This document shows positions 22,838-35,138 of a stretch of 64,000 nt of DNA, piece after piece. The DNA is taken from positions 17,300,501-17,364,500 of the forward strand of contig NC_059504.1 of assembly GCF_914767665.1 (NCBI RefSeq), in the 5' to 3' direction. The first letter of the stretch is position 1, and the number at the start of each line of letters is the position of its first letter. Both the position numbers and the translations under genes were made by a program. Origin of the DNA: Harmonia axyridis. Taxonomy: Eukaryota > Arthropoda > Insecta > Coleoptera > Coccinellidae. The notes under the pieces were generated by a model. It saw only the letters and a program-made list of their open reading frames with translations, was not told the DNA's origin and made no database searches.

Positions 22838-24393
22838 TACCAACTGACAAAGAAACAGCAACACCCAGAAGGAGCTGTTTAAAAAGAAAAAGAAGTACAA
22901 TTTCCAATAGTGTAATAATAACATACGATATTAATTATTTATCTGGTTAATGTATCAGCAAAATGCCATCAACATAACCATTGTCAGACAGAAGGTCTCC
23001 ACGCTATTACGTAGGAAGCGTATCTGTTTAAATTAAAATTTTTTTTTTTGGGAAAACATAGAAAGTGTAGCAAGGAGTAAATTATTGAATTTAGAGAAAA
23101 AAGTCGTGAAGGATTTTTCATTCAAACAATTTTTGTTACTTAAATATTGTAGTCGTTTTTTGCAAGTTTTTTAAAATTTACAACGAACCAGCTGTTCGAG
23201 GTGATCCAAAGTCGATGTTTAGTTGTTGTTAAAATGCTTAGAACAGGTGTACGTGGAATTTATCGCTAGCTAAGTGAATTTGAAAGAGGTCGAATTATTG
23301 GTCTACGGGAGGCGGGGTTGTCATTTCGAGAAACCGTACAGAAATCCAATTACTGTTATGAGATGTTGTCAAGCGTGGTTTGATAATGTCCAAAATCGAA
23401 GAAGAGTAGGCACTGGACGTCGAAGGGGCACAAATGAAGTTCAAGATCGACGTCTGAGACTTATGGCCATTATATAGAGACTGATTTGCGACAATTCGTT
23501 CTTTGGCTGATGAGAGGTTAGGAGAACAAGGCCATCCTGTAACTGTCCGAACGTTTTAACGCCGGATAAGGTCTTTTGGACTGCAGCATTATCGACCCCT
23601 TCTTCTGTTACCTTTGATGGTTGAGCATCGCTGGCAACGATTACAGTGAGAAAACATTGGAATGTGGAATGGCATCAGGTTGTCTTTTCCGATGAATCTC
23701 GATTCTCCATGGGTGAACACGATGGCTGAAGAAGGGAGAGATGATATCGGGGAGAAAGACAAGGCGAACCTCAGTTTGAAGTTGAGCGTCATGTACACTG
23801 GGCAGTAGGCTTTATGGTGTGGGGTGCTTTGCACATGCAAGTAGGTCAACTTTAGTCTTTATTTGAGGTAACATGACAGTGCTGCGTTACCTTCAATAAA
23901 TAGTGGAGCCATATGTTCTCCCTTACCTTAACCGGCTCGAGAATCCAATATTTCAGCAAAATCATGCCGGATCTCATGTTGCCAGAGTTAGTTTAAATTT
24001 TATCGAAGCGATCCATGTGTGCCATGGCCGCCTAGATCCCCCGTTCTTTCGCTCATAGAGCATGTTTGGGACATCATTGGTAGAAGGCTTGGAAATGTGC
24101 CTCAGTCCCCACGGACTTTGGCAGCTCTGAGACATGAAATACAGGTAGCTTGGGATAGTATCCCTAAAGAAGAAATATACCATCTTATTGCATCTATGCC
24201 GAGACATGTTGGGGAGTGTATGGATAATCGCTGTGGACAAACACATTATTAATAAATTTATTTAAAAAAATTTCTTTTTTTTTCCAAATTTCAATCATTT
24301 ACTCCTTGCTGTACCTACTATCTATGTTTTACCAAAAAAATTTGAAATTTGAACAGTTCCATCAGGGTGTTGCAGTTTCTTTGCCAGTAAGTA
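22838..24393 (+). mobile_element. Tc1-like transposon with decayed transposase
   Basis: Inverted ends ACTGACAAAGAAACAGCAAC and ACTGGCAAAGAAACTGCAAC (complement of the right end) continue into CACCC-GA-GGA. A second inverted block, AGCAAGGAGTAAAT, is at 23070 and 24297. The transposase runs 23234-24252 with frameshifts and stops. It reads SEFERGRIIGLREAG, PITVMRCCQAWFDNVQNRRR, VVFSDESRFS and LGNVPQSPRTLAALRHEIQ. In the second catalytic block the usual Asp-Asn is replaced (FQQNHAGSH), so the active site is lost. Confidence 0.88.
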
Positions 24394-25419
24394 TATTATA
24401 CATTGTACGGTTTCCATGAAGAACACAAAATTTCCACGTATTCGATTTTCTCGAATTCTCCAAAGAATCGAATAATTCAATGTACGAAAACGTTCGAAAT
24501 GACTTTCAGCCACCAGGTTTTTCCGTTCCATCGAAGCTAATCGGAAAATTCATCTCGTTCCAACTATACGAATGTCATCCAATTTAGCACCGAAGTACAG
24601 GGGGGGCAGGGGGTTGAACGTAGGTATTGTGCGTTTAATTTGTAACTTTTATGATGATTCCGAAAGTGAGAACATTACAATTTCTAAATTAACTATCGCG
24701 AAGATTGACGAGCAGGGCCTTCGAAATTAAATCGGGAAATCTGGGGTGGGGAAAGCGGAAAAGCCACTCGTTCCTGGTCCCTCTACCGTTCGCTACTGGC
24801 AGCACACTGTACCGGCTAAATTGGTTTGTGTGTTTTTATGACTGTGTTTTAGTACCGGCCCCGCGCGCGTTTTGGATTGCTATTGGGTTAACAGGACGAA
24901 AATGGACGGTGTTCACCAAAAAGGAGGGAAGCTCAGGTCGATAGGGTGGTTTGCCGGAAAAAAAAAATAAGGAAAGCATTCATGTGAAGTAAGAAGCCCT
25001 CCTCATTCTTGTTCTTATATTCAATTCTATGTTCTCCAAGGATGAAATTGGTTCTCAAAAGCTTTCCAATTTTTTTCGATGTTCTTCTTGCTTCTCAATA
25101 TTAAATAAACTGGTTTTTCCTACAAATAAATTAATCAAATAAACAAAAAATCCTTTCTACTCTGAAGAATTTTAGGTACAGAGAATTTTCGTAATTATCA
25201 AAATCATGACATCATTGTGCCCAAAACTTTCAATATTTGATATCTCTTTTTGATATATAATTTTTTGTCTAGAAAAACAATTCCAAATTGACAAAATATT
25301 GAAACCAAGCAAGGGAAAAATCAAATTATCCAAAACGGTTAGAATTGAGAAAAGGTTAATAAATTGAATAACTAAATTAACTTAAAGACACTCGTACTTT
25401 TTGTATTTTTTAATACATA
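24394..25419. other. Unique segment with a GC-rich island near 24690-24950
   Basis: Against AT-rich surroundings, about 24690-24950 is clearly GC-rich (for example GGCCCCGCGCGCG near 24857). It has no convincing gene. It is one of several such islands in the gene-poor right part of the window. Confidence 0.4.
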
Positions 25420-26568
25420 GGCGTCCAACTTTGCTTCCACCGGTTTTTTTCCGAAATTCGAGGAATTATTGTAAAAAACTGGTAATAAATTCGAAGTATT
25501 GTCTGTCGCTGGCCACTACTTTCTCCCATCTTTCAGGCAGCGAACTAATCCCGCGTTAAAACAACAGGACATCTTTTGAAGCGATCCACGAATCGGTCCA
25601 ATTTTTAACTTCTTCATAAAAACAGAAATGCTGGTCAGCCGGGCTGTGTGTCAGTGATAAAAACAAGTGATAGTCTGAGGGAGCTCTTCCAAGAATGTCT
25701 TTCGCAACATGGGGTCGAGTATTGTCATGCTGTAAAATCACTTTATCATGTCTTTCGTTGTATTGCGGCAGTTTGTCTTTTAATGCTCGGCTCAAACGCA
25801 TTTATTACGTTCGATAACGACCGCCTGTGATTGTTTCCGTTTTAACAACTCATAATACACTACGTCGATCTGGTCCCACCAAATACTGAGCATAACCTTG
25901 GAACCGTAAATATTCGGTTTGCTCGGCGACGTGAAAGCATGCAATGCGATGCAGAAATCTCTTCCGTCTTTGCGTTGCAAGCAGCTGTTCACAAACAAAC
26001 AAACGTCGTTCAACATATCTCGGCACCCAATTTCCTTGTTTCTGAATCATTCTCATTAGTTTCAGGAGTTTTGAAATGGCTTATTACGTCACTTCCAATG
26101 ATCCTGCCAATTCTTTTTCAATTTTGCCTCCAATTCTGCATCTACGAAAACCTTCTCTCTTCCATCCCCATGCTGGACATCGACGTCAAAATCACCGTTC
26201 TTGAAGCGTTGAAACCACTCTCGGCACGTTCTTTCACTAATATCGGCCTCACCATAGGAATTTTAGAGCATTCGATGAGCCTCAGCCGCAGATTTCTTCA
26301 TATTAAAGGAGAAAATTGAAACCTCCCGCAAATTACGAGAATTTGGCTCGTTAGCTGACATGTTAACTTTATGATGCAGACCCAAATCGACTAATATTTC
26401 GATAGCGTTTTGTTTATGAATACCTAAGCTTATTGTACGACGTCTACTACCTATTTATTTCGAATACGACTACAGAGACTCTATATAACATAGTATATAA
26501 AGTCACTGTAACTACGACTTATCGCTACAGCCATCTATTGCAAAACGGCGGAATCAAAGTTGTACATC
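25420..26568 (-). mobile_element. Mariner copy 2 (mauritiana-like), defective
   Basis: Ends GGCGTCCAACTTTGC and its inverse (...AAAGTTGTACATC), flanked by TA. The minus strand holds pieces of transposase: HDKVILQHDNTRPHVAKDIL, MLSIWWDQIDVVYYELLK and N-terminal motifs up to about 26350. Stops and frameshifts break the frame. Confidence 0.9.
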
Positions 26569-28551
26569 TAATACGAAACTTCCTCATCAGTATCTTATAG
26601 TTTAAAAAACTGATTCACTTACTTTCATATTTATTTCACAAAAATTGCATTTTAGGAACCGTAGGATAATTGACAAAAACTGTTTCTCTTTACAGAGATA
26701 GCAATTACAACAGGTAGTCTTCGATCTCTCTCTTACTCTTTTCTGTAAAATATAAATACAAATCAACATTTAAAACTGAAAAACAATTTAGAGAGTTTAA
26801 TTTTATCTGTCGGTTAATGTTGACTAATGACTATCAATAAATGATCTATGGATATTATGTAAGGCATCACGTTCAAACGACTCCACCAAATTGGATAATT
26901 CTTTGTTTTTGTATTCATTACTATCATCAGAAGGTTTATACAACAAAATATTTTCAAGAAACCGGAACGGAAAATGGGAAAAAAAGGCTTTCCTTTTTGC
27001 ACTGACCGAGTGCAATTCAATTCAATCATATACTTTCTGTCAAGCTACCCAGAACACACTCTTCGAAGTGTCAAATTATTTGAATAGATCACAAAGTCAA
27101 TCCTTACAAATTTATGAAATAAACTTCGAATTGTCCTGTTTTTCGCATGGGCGTTTTTAGGTACGCTGCATGCTCGAGAATAGGTTAACCATCTGCCCTA
27201 TTTGTTTTCTGGAGAACCAAAAATGTTGTACATTATAAGGCGTTGCAATAAAGTATAATTTAAATATTTGGGTGTTATTTAATTTCAAGATATATTTTGT
27301 CAATTTGTTTTCATTATTTTAACCATTCAAGCGAAGCCACTTTAATATAATTATTAAAGTTATGAAGAATTTTCGACTAAAATTTTCACATATCATAATG
27401 AAACGAAATTTACCTTTCCAAAAAGCGTCTAAAGCTCCCATCGAACATTCCCAACTCTGAACACAGAAACGACGGTGACGTAACGCACATTCGCCTTACT
27501 GGTCGACCCCGTCCCTTTTGTAGGTGTGTAAGCGAGGATACGGCAGAGAAAGAGAAGACGAAGGGTGTAAAAATAAAATAAGAAAATTCAATCTAGTAGC
27601 CCCTATGCAACGTTTAGCGCTCATGCGGGACTTGGGGGCTCCACAGGGGCAGTCACATTGGGCTCGCACTTATTCTCTCGGAATTATAAAGATATATTTC
27701 ATTATAACATAAAAAAGTTTCTGAATAACTTCTTTATGTCACCTTTACTTCTGGTCTCGTTTCTTACTTCGTAAACAGCTGGAAGTGTTCGGAAGTTTTT
27801 GTGGGTTGATTTTCGAGAGATGGAATAAAGGGATGCTGTTAACTTGGGGGAGGTGGATTATGTGGAAGTTGGGAAATTATTGTGGAAATTAATAAAACGA
27901 CATTGAGGGGATCGTTTGAAAAACATGAGGAGGGCACTGACGTGAAGTAAGCAGCTTTTAATCGTTCATTTATTCATGCGACAATTGCACTCTTGGCGAT
28001 CACATATTTAGTTATGTGCTCTCCAAGGGCGTTAATGGCGCCTTTTTTTCGATATTTGTATGAAATTTTATATGGTACTGACATCTCTATTAACACGAAA
28101 TTTAGCTCTAAGCTTAGAATCGATGTACTAAACTAGTACTAGTAACTCGGTCGAGTCCCGATTTTTCAAAATGAGTATCCCCAAAGTTCAATCATTATGG
28201 AATACAATAACTTAATTAATCTGCAGACTAACATGCTTTAAAAAAAATTAGAATACCTATTTGTAACACAATGTCATTTATCATTTTGTTTGAACAATTT
28301 TGTTGAGAAAACGAAAAAGCGTATGAAAGTTTTTGAAAGTATCTCTCTAACTCGAATTATTTTCCTCTTTCGTTAGATAATGAACATACGTTTTAGAAAT
28401 AATCATTTCTTCAACTATCGTGGTTCAAATTTTGAATCCAAACGTTTCAACCGAGATTGGAGATGGTCGCTACCTGAACCATCGATCGAGGCACATCAGC
28501 GGACATCTTTTCAGTGCTTTTTTCTGATGCCGCTGTTTGCATGAAGCTTGG
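26569..28551. other. Gene-free stretch with a GC-rich island near 27440-27660
   Basis: No coding region could be supported. The island near 27440-27660 is GC-rich. A segment near 27940-28050 weakly resembles 24970-25030 (GTGAAGTAAG(C/A)AGC, then CTCTCCAAGG). Confidence 0.35.
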
Positions 28552-28992
28552 AATACGCTCTATTAGTGTGAGGTCACACACCGCCATTTTTGGTTCTCCT
28601 GTCAGTGTTCGGAATCCAAACAAATAAATTGTCTTTCAAATTAGTACGGTGTCGTTGAAGGAATTGGCTTATTTTCATAAATAAGAGTATTTGAGGAACG
28701 ATTTCAGTATTAATTGATAGACAGAAGGAACGAGGTTAATACCAGTGAGTTTGAATCCTGTATCATTCCCCAGATTTTGTAAAAAGCCGTGTTTATTAGT
28801 TGAACTTCAAGTTCGAACTTACTGGCATTAATCTCGTTCCTTCTGTCTATCAATTAATAGTGAAATCGTTCCTTAAATAATCTTCAACGACATAACGTAC
28901 TAATTTGAATGACAATTTGTTTGTTTGGATTCCGAACACTGACAGGAGAACTAAAATGGCGGTGTGTGACGTCATCACTAATAGAGCGTATT
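28552..28992. mobile_element. Fold-back MITE with AATACGCTCTATTAGTG ends
   Basis: About 200-bp inverted arms share GTCACACACCGCCAT, TCTCCTGTCAGTGTTCGGAA, and GATAGACAGAAGGAACGAG with their complements, around a loop near 28745-28825. Non-coding. Confidence 0.9.
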
Positions 28993-29009
28993 GCTATTCT
29001 GTATATACA

Positions 29010-29489
29010 CGCAGAATTTCAACTCTATCGGATCTGTTATTACTTAAATAGGTTTTTGTTTATCGATATTCTTCTTGAATTTTCTTTGGTTCTGGTTATG
29101 CTATCCACACAAAATTTTCCACGAAGCTTGAAAAAGGGGAAAGATTTTCAGTATTTAGCATTCAGTTATTCTTTTCTAATATTCTTCATGAATTCTCTAT
29201 GGTTCTGATGATGATCTCTCTGATTATCAGCAAAACTTTTGCATGGAGTTTGAAAGACTTATTTCATATAAATGCCCAGAATCTCAACTCCTTCGTCTCT
29301 GCAGTCACTGAAATATTGGTTAATTTTTTCAATATTCTCGTGAATTTTCTATGGTTCTGATGAAGCGATCAACATATCATTTTCACTATCCTCTGAAGTC
29401 CTATTCTACATCCGAATGCAAATTTTCAATCTCGATCTAATATGCACTTTTGAAATTGACAGGAATAGAACATTTCGAACGGCTATATA
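29010..29489 (+). repeat. Degenerate tandem repeat, unit about 120-140 bp
   Basis: The motif TGAATT(T/C)TCT(T/A)TGGTTCTG recurs near 29075, 29190 and 29335. The spaced motif CAGAAT(T/C)TCAACTC recurs at about 29013 and 29278. Related single units appear near 32320 and at 41180-41445. Confidence 0.65.
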
Positions 29490-30089
29490 CAGGGTGAGTC
29501 GGGAGTAACGCGCCATACTCCAGGAGCGTATTGTACACGTGAAAATAATTCAAAAAAACTCGATTCTCGATTATACGATTCTCATTTAATTTTGAGATAC
29601 AGGGTGTTGAAGTTTGAATACATTTTTTCAATGATAATACAAGTTTATCGAATCTTAATGAATCATTGGGAAAATAACCATAAAAACTAATAATGAATTT
29701 ATTCCCCACAGCTTACTAACTGGATTTTTCATGATAATTTCGATTTTTTCAAGGATTTCGAAAGAATCGTTAGCAGATACGACAAAACTAAAAGAGACCA
29801 AAAGGTTTAGTATATAAATAGAGATTCTTTTAACATTTTTCCAAATTAACAGTGGCTCACCAAAAAAAAGTTCTGGAGGAAAACAGTGGAGAGTGATTAT
29901 CTAGTGAAGTGTAGATAATATAAGATAAAAACTTGAAAAAAAATTACAAAAAATAAAAAAAAATTACAATAAAACACACTGTATCTCGAAAACAAATAAG
30001 AATCGTATAAGAACATAATTTTTTTTGGAATTATTTTCACGTGTACAATACGCTCCTGGAGTTTGGCCTGTGCCTCTCGACTCACCCTG
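29490..30089. mobile_element. 600-bp fold-back element with CAGGGTGAGTCG ends
   Basis: Inverted ends CAGGGTGAGTCGGGAG and its complement, with inner matching blocks CTCCAGGAGCGTATTGTACA and CGTGAAAATAATTC. It is flanked by TA dinucleotides. Its internal segment near 29780-29870 is shared, inverted, with the AsnS intron 1 element. A related locus at 41340-41445 lacks the insertion. Confidence 0.92.
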
Positions 30090-30579
30090 TATATTTACGG
30101 AACCTTTAGTCAGATTAACGAACTTAATCGCAGAGTTCGAGATCCAACTAAACAATTACTTAGAATTGAACTCTAAATCACGCAAATTAAAGTGAAACGA
30201 GAAATGAGGGAAACCCTCACACTGTAGGTATGTCAAATTTTTACTCTTATATCTGGAAATGAAAGTCATAATATGCTTATTATTATACTATTTTAGTTAT
30301 GAATTATTTTTAATGGTCAAGTTTCAGAGGAAAAATGATAGCAGATTCTTCCACAATACTAAAATATTGATAATCTTCGAAAACGTTTCGTTCAAGTTTG
30401 GAATTGAGTCTGATAGATCGAATTTTCTTAGAAGTTTTCTACTCAAAGTAGGTATGACTCAGACCAGTTCCTCACAGAAATGAATTCAAAAATTCTAATT
30501 TGCCTATCCATACCCTTCAAACTTTCAAATCAAGCGTGAGGAAGTAAATATTTGCATGATAAAAATTTCTCCCTACATC

Positions 30580-30964
30580 AAAGGCATCTTATACCCTGAA
30601 AAAATTGCCGCCTGGATGGTCTTTGTCCACTCTTGGATGTGAATTCGATTTACACCCAGCAATGATCCGATTTCGCAAGTCTTCCACATTTTCTACTGGA
30701 GTGGTATAAAAAAACTGGCCGTTTTTAGTAATTGGAATGTTGTTAAACAAATTTAAAAATAAATTGTACCTACTTAGTAAACACAGTGCGGTACGCATTT
30801 TTATTTAAACTATTATTAATTTTAAAAATATGAAAAATGTTGTTCGCCCTGTATCTTCGAAACAAAGAGGTTTTTCAAAAATCATCCAAGGGCAAAACAT
30901 GCTTAAAATAGTCCAAGGAACAACCCCCTGAATTTTTGCCGCATGTTTAGGAAACACCCTGTAT
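30580..30964 (-). pseudogene. C-terminal fragment of a Tc1/mariner-superfamily transposase with an ACAGGGTG end
   Basis: The minus-strand frame contains TPVENVEDLRNRIIAGC, the characteristic C-terminal motif of insect transposases whose N-terminus carries a DUF4817-like helix-turn-helix. The upstream side ends in AAACACCCTGTATA at 30951-30964. Everything between is deleted or scrambled. Confidence 0.6.
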
Positions 30965-31151
30965 ATTAATTCAAGTGATTTTAAACACGACTAGAATTTG
31001 TACCTCTTTTCAAATTTGAACGTTTCAAAGTTTCTAGTAATAATTTTATCTAACAATATGTTTTCAATCTCACCTTTTATGGTGGATGCGATAAGAGTAC
31101 TAGAGACAACCGTAGACAGTCCAGACACAGAACTGCATACGCATATACATA

Positions 31152-32262
31152 GGCGTACAACTTCCGTCGTTTTTTTCAGAAATTCGAGGCTTTATGTTAA
31201 AATCTGGTCATCCATTTATGATACAAAGTATTTTCCATCGCTGGCCACTACTTTCTTCCATCAGCGTACGAATCTCGCGTTGAAAAAACAGGTCAACTTT
31301 TGAAGCGATTTACGAATCGATCCAATTTTTTACTTCTTCATAAGACCGGAAGTGCTGGTTAGCCAGGCCGTGTTTCATTGATCGAAACAAGTGATAGTCC
31401 GAGAGGGCAACGTCTGGATATTACGCGGGTGGGGTAGGACTTCACATTTCAACGTTGTATTGCGGCTGTTTGTCTTTCAATGCTCGGCCCAAACGCATTA
31501 ATTGCGTTCGATAACGATCACCTGTGTTTCGGTCAGTTTTAACAACTCATAATACACTACACCGAGCTAGTCCCACCAAATACTGAGCATTACCTTGGAA
31601 CCGTGATGATTCGGTTTGTACGTCGATGTGGAAGCATGGCCGGGATATCCCCATGATTTTTTGCGCTTGAGATTATAGTAATGAATCCATTCTTCGTCTA
31701 CAGTCACAATGCAATGCCGAAATCCCTTCAGTTTTTGCCTGGCAATCAGCTGTTCACAAGCAAACAAACGCCGTTCAACATCTCTCGGCTTCAACTCGTA
31801 CGGCACACAATTTCCTTGTTTCTGAATCATTCCCATGACTTTCAGGAGTTTTGAAATGGCTCCAATTCTGCGTCTTCGAAAACCTTCTGCCTTTAACCGC
31901 GATGCTGATCTTCGACGTCTATATAACCGTTCTTGAAGCGTTTAAACAACTCTCGGTACCTTTTTCCACCAATATCGGCCTCACTATAGGTATTTGAGAG
32001 CATTCGATGAGCCTAAGCCGCAGATGTCTTCATATTAAAGCAGAAAATTGAAACCTCCTGCAAATGACGAGAATTTGGCTCGTAAGCTGACATGTTTTAC
32101 GAGAATAACTTCATGATGCAGACACAAGTCGACTAATATTTCTATGGCGTTATGTATAAAAATACCTAAGCTTATTGTATGACATATAAGATCTATTTAT
32201 TTCGACAACCACTTACCGCTACAGCCATCTATTGCAAAATGGCGGAAGCAAAGTTGTACACC
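31152..32262 (-). mobile_element. Mariner copy 3 (mauritiana-like), defective
   Basis: Ends GGCGTACAACTTCCG and its inverse (...AAAGTTGTACACC), flanked by TA. The longest minus-strand frame (31836-31567) reads MIQKQGNCVPYELKPRDVER, RLFACEQLIARQKLKGF and SKVMLSIWWD. The catalytic second half is broken by deletions. Confidence 0.92.
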
Positions 32263-33726
32263 TAGATGAGATTATTTTGATATTGTCATAGTTGGTAAGT
32301 TCTGCTCTTTTTAGATTACAAGCAGAATTTCAAATCGATAAGATTTGTTGTCATGGGGATTATTTTTCCGAAATTCTGATCGATAGATATATCTTACTGC
32401 GCTTCCAAAATCTCACTTCATCTTTTGAAGATCTAACCTTTCACTCAATAATTCCCGAGTCTTAATAGGTTGCATCACTTCTTCATTAGATCCAAATTTC
32501 TTTACCTGGAGCGTCTGCAAAAAGCCAGTAAGCCATTTCAAGGTGTTACTTATTAACTACCAATTTGTTACAATTTAAGTGTAACAGAACACAACAATTA
32601 GAATATGTACCTACTGAGTACTGACAATGAACTGACAAGTGCATTTACGCTTGTTTTTAATTTAAGCATACTTTTCTGTTATTAATAAATCATATCAATA
32701 GAATGAATTAAACTTTTGAAGCTATTTATTTCCTTGAATACTTGAAATCGTTCCCATAATGGTTTTTTGTTAAAATTACATGATCTTTCATATGGAAAAG
32801 TTTTCCGGTGAGCACGCTGTATAACCAAAGAAATCTAGATATTGAATCGCGCTAGTTGATAAAATGACATTTTTCCCTTACACCCTTCAAATGAAAAACA
32901 CCGATCACTTTCCTACCCACCTTATATACGCCACGAAATTCTTTTAACGAGAACTTATACATCGCCCGTTAGTCTTAACAAGCTCCGCAATATCCAATAT
33001 ACGTTCGAAAATTCGTATTGTCCATAGACGTCTTATAACTCAGTGCTAAACCGGCATAACATAAGGCCGTAAGCCGTATAAATATGCGTAACGCACCTCT
33101 CACCAGACATCGGGGCCCGAGCTTTAGCACGCTATCTTCGCACAAATGTGACCAGGTCCCCATAACCTATTAAGACGATATACTGCAAAGTGAAAATGTT
33201 AAGGTATGGAGGGGCGTACGTTGGAGGCATTGGTCTCAGACGATATAACGTGTAATCCCAAGGGCTCGGCCGTTTAGAAGCACCACTAGCCCCGATATTG
33301 AGGCCTCCACTCTGCCGATCTGATCTACGGCCCTACGTGGTCCTATTCACTCACTTCACCCAATTAAACTATTATGGCAACTGCGTGCTGTCTTCTGATA
33401 CCCAGACGAGGATGCCCGTCCAATAACTTCTTCGGTAAGGTGTCCTTACGAAAAAACATGTTTATGGATTATAGATATTCCCCTCGGAGGCCACTTCGTT
33501 CTACCCGTGTGTTGGCCGTATATCTTTTGGATTGTTTCGGTTTATTCGTGAGTGTTTTTGTAATGGATAAATGTGGGTTTTTTTCTACCTTTGAAAGGAG
33601 AAGTATGATATTGAGTAGGTTGTTAAGTAGCTTTGGAATTGAAAATGAAGGAAGGGTTTTATGGATTTTTCATCTATCTTTTCGAACGCCAAACTTCTTC
33701 TGGATATTCCAGGTCTTCAGCTATGA
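32263..33726. other. Unique segment with GC-rich island near 32940-33440
   Basis: No gene is supported. The island contains blocks that look constrained rather than repetitive, among them TGTAATCCCAAGGG (a TAATCC homeodomain-type core) and CCCAATTAAAC. A 148-residue open frame starting in it runs into the mariner end and is rejected as a gene. Confidence 0.4.
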
Positions 33727-35138
33727 TATGTACAACTTTGCTTACGCTGTTTTGCAATTAATGGCTGTAGCGGTAGTCGAAATAAATAGATCATGGATGT
33801 CAAGGTATTTGTTAACATAACGCCATCGAAATATTAGCCGATTTGTGACTGCATCATAAAGTTAATCTCGATTAAACTTGTCAGCTTACAAGCCAAATTC
33901 TCGTCATTTGCGGGAGATTTTAAGTTTCTGTTTTGATATGAACAAATCTGCGTCTGAGCTGAGACTCATCGAATGCTCTCAAATACATATGTTGAGGCAG
34001 CTATTACTGAAAAAACGTGACGTGGGTGGTTTCAAAGGTTCAAGAACAGTGATTTTGACGTCGAAGACCAGCATGACGGTGGAAGAGAGAAGGTTTTCGG
34101 AAATGCAGAATTGGAGACATTACTTGATCAAGACTCGTGTCAAACGCAACAAGAATTGGCAGGATCATTGGGAGTGACGCAACAAGCAATTTCAAAAAGC
34201 CTGAAACTCATGGGAATGATTCAGAAACAAGGAAATTGGGTACCGTACGAGTTTAAGCCGGGAGATGTTGAACGGCGTTTGTTTGCTTGTAAACAACTGC
34301 TTGCAGGTTCTCGAAGATGCAGAATTGAAAGGCATAACTTGATCAAGACTCGTGTCAAACGCAACAAGATTTGACAGGATCATTAGGAGTGACGAAAGCC
34401 ATTTTAAAATGCCTGCAAGTAATGAAAATGATTCATAAACAAGGAAATTGGGTGCCGTACGAGTTGAAGCTGAGATGTAGAATGGCGTTTGTTTGCTTGT
34501 GAACAGCTATTTGCAAGGCAAAGATGAAAGGGATTTCTGAATCGCATTGTGACTGCAGACGAAAAAGAGGTTCATTACGATTATCCAAAGCGCAGAAAAT
34601 CAAGGGGGTATCCCATCCATGGTTCCACGTCGACGACCAAACCGAATATTCATGGTTCCAAGGTCATGCTCAGTATTTGATGGGACCAGCTCGACGTAGT
34701 GTATAATGAGTTGTTAAAACCGACTGAAACAATCACAGGCGATCATTATCGAACGTAATTAATGCGTTTGAGCGGAGCATTGAAAGACAATCGGCCGCAA
34801 TACAACGAAAGAAATGATAAAGTGATTTTACAGCATGAAAATGCTCGACCCCATGTTGCGAAAGTGGTCAAGGTATACTTGAAAACGTTGAAATGAGAAG
34901 TCCTACTCCAACCGCCGTATTCTCCAGACGTTGCTCCCTCGGACTATCACTTGTTTCGATCAATGGTACACGGCCTGGCTGACCAGCACTAGTGGCCAGC
35001 GATGGACAATACTTTGAAACATATATTTATAACCAGTTTTTTTCAATAAATCCTCCTAAATCGGTCTTATGAGGAAGTGAAAAATTGGATGCAAATTTCG
35101 AATTACGGAAAAAACCGGCGGAAGCAAAGTTGTACGCC
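33727..35138 (+). mobile_element. Mariner copy 4 (mauritiana-like) with an internal duplication
   Basis: The right end AAAGTTGTACGCC is intact; the left end has lost its outermost bases (ATGTACAACTTTGC). About 210 bp are duplicated in tandem: the block with TTGATCAAGACTCGTGTCAA and GAAACAAGGAAATTGGGT occurs at about 34120-34310 and again at about 34338-34515. The copy is therefore longer than a normal mariner. Stops and frameshifts are present throughout. Confidence 0.9.

Noticed and set aside
33374..33820. 148-residue open frame on the plus strand
   Set aside because: It has no recognisable domain, starts in a GC-rich island and runs into the left end of mariner copy 4, so it is a chance frame.
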